A DNA stretch of 14,572 nt, from contig JAPYWL010000034.1 in NCBI GenBank assembly GCA_028276365.1, positions 1 to 14,572 of the forward strand, in the 5' to 3' direction. The notes under the pieces are model-generated. The model made no database searches, was not told the origin of the DNA, and saw only the letters and a program-made list of their open reading frames with translations. The position numbers were made by a program, and so were the translations under genes. Positions 1-8,612 of the stretch are shown piece by piece (positions within the stretch are counted from its first letter, which is position 1; the number at the start of each line of letters is the position of its first letter). This DNA is from Deltaproteobacteria bacterium (GTDB taxonomy: Bacteria > DRYD01).

Positions 1-172
1 CATTTAGCTTAAAATTTGAAGGGACTAAAAAATAAAAATTAAACCTATTATAATCAATTTTATTTAAACAAATAGTTTTAATAAGATTAAAAAAAACAAC
101 ATTTGGACCATTTAGATTATTATTAGCCAATTCATTAGCAACAAAAATAAGATTAAATCTTTTTGAATTCAT
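1..172 (-). CDS. Partial gene: first 57 residues of a possible glycosyltransferase
   Basis: The frame is open from an ATG at 172 to the window edge, 57 codons without a stop, which is notable in such AT-rich DNA. AGAGG lies 3 nt before the ATG; this is a good Shine-Dalgarno sequence at short spacing. The peptide begins with a basic residue pair and a beta strand (LIFVAN), followed by a GPNVVFFNLIKTI stretch and later FYFLVPSN. A first strand followed by a glycine-containing loop and a helix with 'NL' resembles the N-terminus of GT-B (GT4-type) glycosyltransferases, but this rests on a short and weak pattern. The gene starts 53 nt after the pilC-like gene with no terminator seen between them, so the two are probably cotranscribed. 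That it is a coding start is fairly likely; the function is a guess. Confidence 0.55.
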   Translation of the reverse strand, partial: MNSKRFNLIFVANELANNNLNGPNVVFFNLIKTICLNKIDYNRFNFYFLVPSNFKLN

Positions 173-174
173 TT

Positions 175-180
175 ACCTCT
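175..180 (-). promoter_or_regulatory. Ribosome binding site of the partial gene at the window start
   Basis: AGAGGT on the minus strand ends 2 nt before the ATG at 172. It supports that ATG as a true start, although the spacing is shorter than usual. Confidence 0.45.
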
Positions 181-225
181 TACTATAGCTATAAAACTCT
201 TATTATTAAAGATAAAAATATTGAT

Positions 226-1263
226 TTACATACCTAAATTAATACCAACAGAAATAACAGGTAACAAAATAGATAAAGCTAAAACAACAGTAAATAAAGC
301 TACAAAGGTAATAAGTAACGGTTCAACTAAAGATAATAAAGATTCTAAAGTTAATTCTATTTCAAAAGTCATAAAATCAGATAAACTATCTAAAACCTCT
401 ATTTTCCCAGTTTCTTCATAAGTTCTAATAAAATGAGCAACAACTTTAGGAACTTGTTTATTATTGTATAAAATATCGCTTAAAGCTTCCCCTTCTATTA
501 TTCTTTTATAAATATTACCTAAATATTTATTAGTTATAAAGTCCGGAAAAACTAATAATGAATATTTAATAGCTTCAGACATACTTAAGCCACTCTTTAT
601 ACACAAACTTAAACTATACAAAAACATACTATTAAAATACTTCTTATAAAAATTATCTATAAATTTGATCTTTAATAAAGATAAAATTAATTTTTCAAAA
701 AAAACATTTTTATTAACAAAAGAACTAAAAATAAAAAACAAAACCCCTAAAATAAAAAATATTATGATTAAATTTTTAAAAGAAATTAAATTAGCTATGT
801 TAGCAATAACCTTAGTGAGAAAAGGAACCTTTAAATCCATATCATTATAGAGATTTAAAATAGAAGGTAATACCATCGTCATTACAAAATAACTTATAAT
901 CAAACTTATAACCATAATAAAAATAGGATAGATAGTAGAAGAAATTAACTTAGATTTTAATTTATTTCTATTTTCATAATACTTATAAATATAAAAAAAT
1001 ATACTCTCTAATCTCCCTGTATTTTCTCCAATATATACTAATCTTAATACTAAAGGTTCAAATAAATCCTTTCTTTTATTTAACGAATTATATAAAGAAA
1101 CCCCTTTTCTTATATCTTCTGCTAAGTTTAAAATAATATCTCTAAAAAAAACATCGAGGGAATCCTTAACAATAAGTAAAGCTCTATATAAAGGTAATCC
1201 GCTCTTTAGTGAAGTATATAACATCAAAAAAAACCTACCCTTTTCTCTATCCCTTAAAAACAT
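226..1263 (-). CDS. PilC/GspF family inner-membrane platform protein
   Basis: This is a 345-residue polytopic protein of the type IV pilus / type II secretion platform family, which sits in the inner membrane and connects the assembly ATPase to pilin polymerisation. Two T2SSF domains are visible. Each starts with a helix containing SGLPL or SGLSM (residues 21-25 and 224-228). Each has the conserved glutamate-threonine-glycine motif, GENTG at 79-83 and YEETG at 282-286, and each is followed by a proline-containing membrane helix. Membrane segments lie near 112-136, 161-183 and 314-337. Family members are usually about 400 residues; the roughly 50-60 residue N-terminal extension is absent here. 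The ATG at 1263 has no Shine-Dalgarno sequence. An internal ATG at 1224 (Met14) has AGGGTAGG upstream, much like the yidC gene, but starting there would trim the first helix. It lies 38 nt after the lipoprotein gene. No pilin, ATPase or secretin gene is nearby. Confidence 0.85.
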   Translation of the reverse strand: MFLRDREKGRFFLMLYTSLKSGLPLYRALLIVKDSLDVFFRDIILNLAEDIRKGVSLYNSLNKRKDLFEPLVLRLVYIGENTGRLESIFFYIYKYYENRNKLKSKLISSTIYPIFIMVISLIISYFVMTMVLPSILNLYNDMDLKVPFLTKVIANIANLISFKNLIIIFFILGVLFFIFSSFVNKNVFFEKLILSLLKIKFIDNFYKKYFNSMFLYSLSLCIKSGLSMSEAIKYSLLVFPDFITNKYLGNIYKRIIEGEALSDILYNNKQVPKVVAHFIRTYEETGKIEVLDSLSDFMTFEIELTLESLLSLVEPLLITFVALFTVVLALSILLPVISVGINLGM

Positions 1264-1301
1264 AGAAAATTAATTCAATACTTTTTAAATAAATTATTAC
1301 T

Positions 1302-2894
1302 TTAAGGACTAATAAATGGATTACCTAATAATCTAAAACTACCCCCTCCATTGTCACTATATAATAAAATTCCTCTCATATTATTTAATGTATTTATTAC
1401 ATCATTATTAGTAGTAGTAAAAGGAGCAGATGCAGGAAATACTAGTGATTTTGTAAACGCAGGTAAAGTACCGCTAGGATAAGGCTTTATTGGACAACTA
1501 CTTAAATCTACACCTACTACATAAACATAATTAACCCCACTAATCAAAACATTATTTACATCTAAGAAAACCACATCACTACCTAAATTCAAATTTGAAA
1601 TATCAATTTTGTTTAAAGTATAATTAGAATTAAAAGGAGGTGTAGGATTATTATCTCTATTCCCTGTTCTTGTAAATTTTAAAATAATAGGAGAATTAAA
1701 AGCAAAATCATAACCTACTGCTATACCACTTACATTATAATTATTATCATTATTATCCCTTAAAACGGTAACTCCATAAAAACTAACATTATTAAAACCG
1801 CTACTAACTAAATCTATTGCCTCTATTTTGTTAGAATCAAATTGATTTTGATCAGGTGGAGTATTAACATAACCTAATAAAGCATTTTTACCAGCTATAA
1901 AAGCTACTTTACCAACAGAATTATTATTTAAAAAAGTTATATAATCGGAAGTATAAAACGGACCAGTAAAAGAACCTACACTACTAATATCACTTCCCCA
2001 TCCAGCAGACTCAAAATAATATTTAAATTTAGCACTATTAGGACCTTCATCAATAGTATGACCAATTAATAAGAAGTTTTTTCTACTTTTATCAAAAGGT
2101 AAAACGTCTTCCCAAACCCTATCATTACCTACAGGAGGATTACCAGTAGATATACCATACATATTCCTAAAATCATTACCATTGGAAACATCGCTAATAC
2201 AATCAAAAACACAATTCCTACCAACTAATACCCCATAAAATCCATTGTTAGAATTGCCTCTAATAAAAGATATAGATTTAAAATCCTGATTTATATCCTG
2301 AAAATCAAGTATAATATAATTATTAGTATTATCTGTTTTTTTAACAATTATACTATCAAAAGTAGAATTGAAGTTACTCAAATTATAATTATATCTTGTA
2401 ATAAAATTAGTCCCTTTAATTACAATGTAATTACTTCCTCCTACATTAACACCCTCAACCCAATTAGCTTGGTTATTGGGATCTAAAATTTTACCTACCC
2501 AAAATATATCCCTATCAGATCCAGAATTACTATCTCCACCAGCAAAAGCAGTACCTAAAACTAAAACTTTATTCCCTTGATTAGCAAATTGACTACCTCC
2601 AATATTAATAGGAATTAGTGAATTATTAGTAGGATTAAGATCAAAAAAAGCAAAAGGTTTAGTAGTATAATTAAAATAAGTAAACGAAACTTCAGGTTTA
2701 ACGGTAGAAGAAAGAGTATTCATTTTATAGGTTCCAACACTAAATAAAGGTAATTGGGAATTAAATCCTCCTCCACCTCCAACAATAGGAGCTAATACTA
2801 AATTATTAGGCCCACACGAACTAAATATTATCAAATATAAACTAGAAAAAATAAAAACCACCACTAATAAAAATAACACAAATCTCCTATTCAT
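1302..2894 (-). CDS. Putative secreted lipoprotein, possible beta-propeller, function unknown
   Basis: I do not recognise the family of this 530-residue protein. The N-terminus is a classic export signal: MNRR, then a hydrophobic core (residues 5-23), then FSSC with Cys27 as a likely lipidation site. The -3 residue is Phe, so the lipobox is not ideal. A PNNLVLAPIV stretch and five consecutive glycines form a flexible linker after Cys27. The rest is rich in Asn, Ser, Gly and aromatic residues, with many predicted short beta strands and few charges. Near the C-terminus, residues 513-520 (SDNGGGSF) match the Asp-box pattern with Asn at the third position, and strands such as YVYVVGVD precede it. 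This hints at a beta-propeller, but only one box is seen. Three more cysteines (a CVFDC pair and SSCP) lie in the mature part. A strong GGAGG lies 6 nt before the ATG, and a promoter-like sequence is upstream. Confidence 0.8.
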   Translation of the reverse strand: MNRRFVLFLLVVVFIFSSLYLIIFSSCGPNNLVLAPIVGGGGGFNSQLPLFSVGTYKMNTLSSTVKPEVSFTYFNYTTKPFAFFDLNPTNNSLIPINIGGSQFANQGNKVLVLGTAFAGGDSNSGSDRDIFWVGKILDPNNQANWVEGVNVGGSNYIVIKGTNFITRYNYNLSNFNSTFDSIIVKKTDNTNNYIILDFQDINQDFKSISFIRGNSNNGFYGVLVGRNCVFDCISDVSNGNDFRNMYGISTGNPPVGNDRVWEDVLPFDKSRKNFLLIGHTIDEGPNSAKFKYYFESAGWGSDISSVGSFTGPFYTSDYITFLNNNSVGKVAFIAGKNALLGYVNTPPDQNQFDSNKIEAIDLVSSGFNNVSFYGVTVLRDNNDNNYNVSGIAVGYDFAFNSPIILKFTRTGNRDNNPTPPFNSNYTLNKIDISNLNLGSDVVFLDVNNVLISGVNYVYVVGVDLSSCPIKPYPSGTLPAFTKSLVFPASAPFTTTNNDVINTLNNMRGILLYSDNGGGSFRLLGNPFISP

Positions 2895-2900
2895 AAGTTA

Positions 2901-2905
2901 CCTCC
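2901..2905 (-). promoter_or_regulatory. Strong ribosome binding site of the lipoprotein gene
   Basis: GGAGG lies 6 nt before the ATG at 2894, the canonical sequence and spacing. It fixes the start codon and suggests efficient translation. Confidence 0.8.
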
Positions 2906-2938
2906 AATATTTTTTAAATTAATTATTTAATCATCTTT

Positions 2939-2966
2939 TTTATAAGATATCTTTAGATTTTTTCAA
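2939..2966 (-). promoter_or_regulatory. Candidate promoter for the lipoprotein-pilC-like operon
   Basis: TTGAAA (2966-2961) and TATAAA (2944-2939) are separated by 16 nt on the minus strand, one mismatch each from the sigma-70 consensus. The predicted start near 2932 gives a leader of about 38 nt that carries the GGAGG site. AT-rich DNA produces such matches often, but the position after the topA end and before a strong ribosome binding site is sensible. Confidence 0.4.
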
Positions 2967-3031
2967 CTATCTTTTTTTAATTTTATTTTCTATTTTCAAT
3001 TTTTATTCCTAATTAAATATTATTTTTTTAT

Positions 3032-3073
3032 AAAAAAAATCCTTTTATTTTATTTAAAGTTAATTTGATTTTT
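3032..3073 (-). terminator. topA: Weak candidate terminator after topA
   Basis: On the minus strand, AAAAATC (3073-3067, overlapping the topA stop codon) can pair with GATTTTT (3041-3035) across a 25-nt A-rich loop, and the T run continues to 3032. The stem has a single G-C pair and a long loop, so it is a weak terminator at best. Positions 3023-3038 also form an 8+8 all-AT perfect palindrome that could be an alternative fold. Confidence 0.3.
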
Positions 3074-4847
3074 ATGTTTTAGAATTTTTTGATAAGTTTT
3101 GATAAATATCTTCTAATAATTGAATATAAAATTTATTAGCTCTATTTTGATCAGCTTTTTCAATATCGTCTAACTTAGATTCTAAAAGAGAAGTAAAATC
3201 CACATCCAATAAATTACCATATTTATTAATTAAAAAATCACAAACTTTAATACCTAACTCCGTAGGATAAATAATATTCTTTTTAATTTGGATATAATTT
3301 CTTTTTAATAAAGTATTAATAGTAGAAGCATAAGTAGAAGGTCTACCTATACCTGTTTCCTCCATCCTCTTTATTATACTGCTTACAGTATACCTACTTG
3401 GATAATTCTCTTTCTTATTTATTACCTTAAAATCAATAATTTTAAAATAATATTTTCCCTCTTTTAAATTAATATAATCTTTACCAAAAATGGAAAAATT
3501 TTTTATATAATTAGGTAAGAACCTTAAAAAACCCTCAAAATAAATCTTACCTGCTTCATAAAATAAATTAACTTTACTATTTCCTAAATTAAATAAATCC
3601 TTACTTTTAATCATTTGATAATAATATTTAGCTTCATAATCAAAAGCAGCTAAAAACCTATTATAAATTAGTAAATAAATTTTAAATTCATCTGGAGATA
3701 AATAATTTCTTAATAAATTTAAGTCAATATCATAAGTAATTCTAATAGCTTCATGAGCATCAAACATAGATTTATCACTAAATCTATGAATCTTTATATC
3801 CCCTAATATTTTCTTAGCTAATTCCATTCCCTCTTTACTTACTCTTATACTATCAGTTCTATGATAAGTTATTAATCCAATATGTTTTTCTTTTATTTTA
3901 ATTCCTTCAAACAGTTTTTGAGCTATGAACATAGTTTTAGAAGCACTAAAACCTAATTTAGCAGCCTCCTGTTGTAAAGTAGAAGTTTTTAAAGGAGGTA
4001 AAGGCTTTATTTCCTTACTTTCTATTGAAATATCAAACTCAAGCTCTTTACTAATTATTTTATTAAGCTCATTTTTAATTAAACTCAATTTTTCTTTTTC
4101 ATCCTCAAAAACCCTAATTAATTCCTTTTTAGAATTAACTAAATCAAATTCTATTTTTTTATTTTCTATTTCAACAACTACTTTAAAAATATAATACTTT
4201 CTCGGTTTGAAATTAATTATTTCCTTTTCTTTATCAACTATTAGTTTCAAAGTAGCAGTTTGAACTCTACCCGCACTTAAACCTTTTAACCTAAATGTTC
4301 CCCATAAAACAGGACTAATTTTATAACCTATTAACCTATCTGAAATTCTTCTAGCAAACTGGCTAATAACCATCGATAAATTTATATCCCCTAAATTCTC
4401 CAAGCCTTTTTTTATACCATTATAAGTAATCTCATTTATAAAAGCCCTCTTTATTTGTATATTCTTAATATTCTTTGATTTTATATAATTTTTTATTTCA
4501 TTATATACATGGAAAGCAATAGCTTCTCCTTCTCTATCTGGATCAGTCGCTAAAATTACCTTAATTCCTTCTTTTATTTTACCTAAAATATTCTGTATTA
4601 TTTTCTTCTTATAAGGTAAAAATAAAAAAATAGGTTTGAAATTTTCTTCTATTTTAACTCCTAAATTATTAACAGGTAAATCCTTAATATGTCCTAAAGT
4701 AGCTACAACATTCGCTTTATAATTAAAACTCTTTAATATAGATAAAATAGTCTTAGATTTAGTAGGAGATTCAACTATAAATAATATTGAATTACTATTA
4801 TCTTTATTTTTATCCAGATTACTCTTTTTTAAATTGTTTTTTGACAT
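3072..4847 (-). CDS. topA: DNA topoisomerase I (type IA), compact form without zinc ribbons
   Basis: This enzyme relaxes negative supercoils by transiently cutting one strand through a phosphotyrosine. The Toprim domain (about 20-135) has Glu26 in VESPTK and the acidic set Asp102, Asp104 and Glu106 in DPDREGE. SAGRVQT (191-197) and QFARRISDRLIGY (163-175) are standard core motifs. The catalytic tyrosine is Tyr328 in GLITYHRTDS, with Arg330 as its partner; E. coli has Met where His329 is. GIGRPSTYAS follows near residue 495. The protein ends at residue 591 in a lysine- and asparagine-rich tail directly after the core. No CxxC zinc ribbon or other C-terminal DNA-binding domain is present, whereas most bacterial homologues carry one or more. 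The start lies 1 nt after the stop of the preceding gene, with no good Shine-Dalgarno sequence, so translation is probably coupled to that gene. Confidence 0.96.
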   Translation of the reverse strand: MSKNNLKKSNLDKNKDNSNSILFIVESPTKSKTILSILKSFNYKANVVATLGHIKDLPVNNLGVKIEENFKPIFLFLPYKKKIIQNILGKIKEGIKVILATDPDREGEAIAFHVYNEIKNYIKSKNIKNIQIKRAFINEITYNGIKKGLENLGDINLSMVISQFARRISDRLIGYKISPVLWGTFRLKGLSAGRVQTATLKLIVDKEKEIINFKPRKYYIFKVVVEIENKKIEFDLVNSKKELIRVFEDEKEKLSLIKNELNKIISKELEFDISIESKEIKPLPPLKTSTLQQEAAKLGFSASKTMFIAQKLFEGIKIKEKHIGLITYHRTDSIRVSKEGMELAKKILGDIKIHRFSDKSMFDAHEAIRITYDIDLNLLRNYLSPDEFKIYLLIYNRFLAAFDYEAKYYYQMIKSKDLFNLGNSKVNLFYEAGKIYFEGFLRFLPNYIKNFSIFGKDYINLKEGKYYFKIIDFKVINKKENYPSRYTVSSIIKRMEETGIGRPSTYASTINTLLKRNYIQIKKNIIYPTELGIKVCDFLINKYGNLLDVDFTSLLESKLDDIEKADQNRANKFYIQLLEDIYQNLSKNSKT

Positions 4848-4848
4848 C

Positions 4849-5535
4849 TTATAGATTCATATCAAGATAAATCCCAGTATAAATAGGAGTATCTCTTAAA
4901 GTATATCTTCTTGCGTCACTTTGTCTTAAATCATAAACCAATTTTTCAAATAAAACTATGCTATCCATCTCATAAACAACTACAAACTCATTATTACTTA
5001 ACCCAAAACAATAAAGTAATAATTGTAAAATTTCTGGATACTGTTTTCCTATTCTTATATGTTCATTCATCATACCTTGTCTAGTGTCTTGCTTTAGCAA
5101 GTACCATTCAGGAGTCTTAACAAACGGATAAACTGTTAAAAATTTTTTTCTATTATTACTAAATGGATCTATTTCTTGAGTAGATTTTGTAGCTTTTGAA
5201 TAAATAGAGGGCTTAGTAAACCCCCATAATACATCCACTAATTCAAAACTATCCCCCATATTTAAATATACTTTAAAAATTTCATCATTAACTAAACTTA
5301 AAATATTCTCATTTTCAAAATCAAAAGCTAACCATACCATAAAATCTATATTATAACTCATTGGAAAAATCTTATAAAAATATACCTTAAAATCAATTTT
5401 TAAAATATCTTTTATATTAATAAAATTTGAATAAATTTTATGAAATAAAGATAAATACTCTCCATTTAATTGCTCTTTTAAAGAATTTTTATTTATTTTA
5501 TTAAATAGAAAATATGAAAAAACTCTTTTCTCCAT
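4849..5535 (-). CDS. hemQ: Chlorite dismutase family protein, probable coproheme decarboxylase HemQ/ChdC
   Basis: ChdC converts coproheme III to heme b in the coproporphyrin-dependent pathway in the cytoplasm. The 228-residue length fits the family. The C-terminal half shows its conserved pattern. Tyr136 in VYPFVK matches the catalytic tyrosine. His159 in MMNEHIRIG matches the proximal heme ligand. Gln171 falls where Firmicutes ChdC has Gln and true chlorite dismutases have Arg, which argues against chlorite detoxification. YCFGL, then EFVVVYE and DARRYTLRDTPIYTG, are further family signatures. The spacing of 23 residues between Tyr136 and His159 is like actinobacterial ChdC rather than the longer firmicute form. 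The N-terminal half is divergent. The gene is 28 nt after the decarboxylase gene and 1 nt before topA; no other heme gene is visible. It could instead be a heme-binding family member with another role. Confidence 0.8.
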   Translation of the reverse strand: MEKRVFSYFLFNKINKNSLKEQLNGEYLSLFHKIYSNFINIKDILKIDFKVYFYKIFPMSYNIDFMVWLAFDFENENILSLVNDEIFKVYLNMGDSFELVDVLWGFTKPSIYSKATKSTQEIDPFSNNRKKFLTVYPFVKTPEWYLLKQDTRQGMMNEHIRIGKQYPEILQLLLYCFGLSNNEFVVVYEMDSIVLFEKLVYDLRQSDARRYTLRDTPIYTGIYLDMNL

Positions 5536-5545
5536 TTATATATTT

Positions 5546-5551
5546 CCCCCC
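5546..5551 (-). promoter_or_regulatory. hemQ: G-run ribosome binding site of the hemQ-like gene
   Basis: GGGGGG lies 10 nt before the ATG at 5535, within otherwise A/T-only sequence. It can pair with the 16S tail through a G-U wobble. It is the only plausible ribosome binding site for this gene. Confidence 0.45.
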
Positions 5552-5563
5552 TTTTTTACTTTT

Positions 5564-7081
5564 TTAATATTCCACGACTCTTATTTTTTTCAACTTTTTA
5601 TCAGAGAATCCTGTTATTTTTCCTCCAAATTTTATCTCATTTTTAATATGCTCTATTATGTCTTTAGTAATTATTTCACCAGGAATAATAATAGGGATCC
5701 CAGGAGGATAAGTAGTAATTAATTCAGCACTGATTAACCCTTCGCTTTCTTCTAAATTAACATACCTATATTTGGATATAAAAGCTTGTCTAGGAGTAAT
5801 AGCAAGTTTTGGCCAATCAGGTAATTCCTTTATTTTCCTTAAAATATTTTTAGGTTTTATAAAATTATTCTTTAATAAATACACAATTTCTTTTATAGCA
5901 TTTACAAGATACCTAGCTTTTTTATAATTATCCCCTACTGTGACTAAAAAAATAACATTAAAAAGATCAGCTAATTCAACTTGTATTTTATACTTATTTA
6001 ATAATATCTCTTCTAGTTCATAACCAGATAAACCATATTTAGAAAGATTAATAACTATCTTTGTAATATCACGCTCATCAACCCCTAATTTACTTTTTAA
6101 CTTATCAAAAGTTAAAATAATATCTTCATCTATTTTTTTTATTTCTTTCTCTATAAAATAAGCAATGGAATATAATTTTTGAAATATTTTAGGATTATGT
6201 AATTGAAATTGAGTATAATCCATAGAAAAAAGTAACAAACTATTAGGACTAGTGGTAGAAAGCATTAAAACAGTTTGTTCTATTTTAGGAATAATATCTG
6301 GGTTCTTATTTACTAAGGATTTCCCAATATGTAAAAAAGAGCTTTGAGTAAAAGCAGATAAAGTTTTATGAGGACTCATTATAATAATATCTGCAAAATC
6401 AGTAGCACATTTTGGAAATTTATCATTAAACTTAAAATGAGCACCCCAAGCTTGATCAACTATTAATACAATATCCTTATCAATCTCCCTTAATTTTAAA
6501 CTCAATTTCTCAATATCTATGCAACTTCCATAATATGTAGGATTTGAAATAAATACTTTTTTAATATTTAATTCTTTTACTTTAGTTAAAACTTTATCAA
6601 TATCAAGATTATGATCTACATTAAAATCATAATCATATTCAGGATAAACAAAATAAGGTTTAACTCCACTAACAATTAATGAAGAGAAAACTGATTTATG
6701 AGCATTCCTTGGAATTAATATCTCACTGTTTTCATTAACTAAACTACTTAAAGCTATTATATTAGATAAAGTAGATCCCCCTACAATATAAAAAGTTCTA
6801 TAAACACCATATAACTTAGCTACTTCTTCTTGAGATTTTTTTAAACCTTTTGTAGGATTTTGAAAAGTATCTATTATTGGAATCTCATTTGTTTCTAATT
6901 CAAATAAATATTTTTTTAAGATTTTTTTATAGAAACTAATATAAGAATTACCTGCTTTATGACCTGGACATTGAAATGGAACTATTTTTTTATTTACATA
7001 ATTCAATAAATCCCTTATATATGGTGTACTATTTAGCAATTCTTCTTTATTATCAATATTTCCCCTATCATTTACAATCAT
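5564..7081 (-). CDS. speA: Orn/Lys/Arg decarboxylase family protein, probably arginine decarboxylase
   Basis: This is a fold-type I PLP enzyme that decarboxylates a basic amino acid; the likely product is agmatine (or cadaverine or putrescine) for polyamine synthesis. Counting from the ATG at 7081 it has 505 residues, close to the Bacillus-type SpeA/YaaO subgroup. PGHKAG (39-44) opens the domain. His128 in PRNAHKS and Asp209 in VDQAWGAH contact PLP, and Lys239 in SPHKTLSAFTQ forms the Schiff base. The C-terminal domain ends with ITPRQAF and TYPPGIPIIIPGE, typical of this group. The large N-terminal domain of the E. coli inducible enzymes is absent. The frame extends upstream to a TTG at 7117, which would overlap obg by 17 nt. 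I prefer the ATG because it lies 19 nt after the obg stop and fits homologue length, though neither start has a Shine-Dalgarno sequence. Substrate choice cannot be read from motifs. Confidence 0.88.
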   Translation of the reverse strand: MIVNDRGNIDNKEELLNSTPYIRDLLNYVNKKIVPFQCPGHKAGNSYISFYKKILKKYLFELETNEIPIIDTFQNPTKGLKKSQEEVAKLYGVYRTFYIVGGSTLSNIIALSSLVNENSEILIPRNAHKSVFSSLIVSGVKPYFVYPEYDYDFNVDHNLDIDKVLTKVKELNIKKVFISNPTYYGSCIDIEKLSLKLREIDKDIVLIVDQAWGAHFKFNDKFPKCATDFADIIIMSPHKTLSAFTQSSFLHIGKSLVNKNPDIIPKIEQTVLMLSTTSPNSLLLFSMDYTQFQLHNPKIFQKLYSIAYFIEKEIKKIDEDIILTFDKLKSKLGVDERDITKIVINLSKYGLSGYELEEILLNKYKIQVELADLFNVIFLVTVGDNYKKARYLVNAIKEIVYLLKNNFIKPKNILRKIKELPDWPKLAITPRQAFISKYRYVNLEESEGLISAELITTYPPGIPIIIPGEIITKDIIEHIKNEIKFGGKITGFSDKKLKKIRVVEY

Positions 7082-7100
7082 AACATTTATAATTATTATT

Positions 7101-8492
<1,392 letters not shown>

Positions 8493-8496
8493 CTAA

Positions 8497-8520
8497 AAAT
8501 TAAAACTAGCTTTTTAATTT
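8497..8520. repeat. Inverted repeat upstream of obg
   Basis: A perfect 9-bp inverted repeat of A and T only (AAATTAAAA and its complement) flanks a 6-nt CTAGCT centre. It lies 22 bp before the obg start in the 138-bp gap after the inositol synthase gene. It could be an operator or a weak hairpin; there is no T run suited to termination in the minus direction. Confidence 0.35.
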
Positions 8521-8612
8521 CCTAGAAAAATATATAAACAAAAACCCATTTAAACTTTATTTTTCTGAGCTACTTCTACAACTTCTATCTTTTTATATTT
8601 TTTATCTTTGTT

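Noticed and set aside
221-850. Plus-strand open frames of 66 and 61 codons inside the pilC-like gene
   Set aside because: They are antisense shadows with low-complexity Lys/Ile/Asn composition and no ribosome binding site.
3925-4194. Plus-strand open frame of 89 codons inside topA
   Set aside because: It is antisense to a conserved part of topA; its Leu/Ser-rich make-up is what the complement of Lys/Glu codons produces.
8521-8560. Eleven-codon ATG frame upstream of obg as a leader peptide
   Set aside because: No ribosome binding site and no regulatory codon pattern; short frames like this are common by chance here.
8572-8589. Short tandem repeat (two copies of about 9 bp sharing ACTTCTA) after the inositol synthase gene
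   Set aside because: Only two imperfect copies, with no sign of function.
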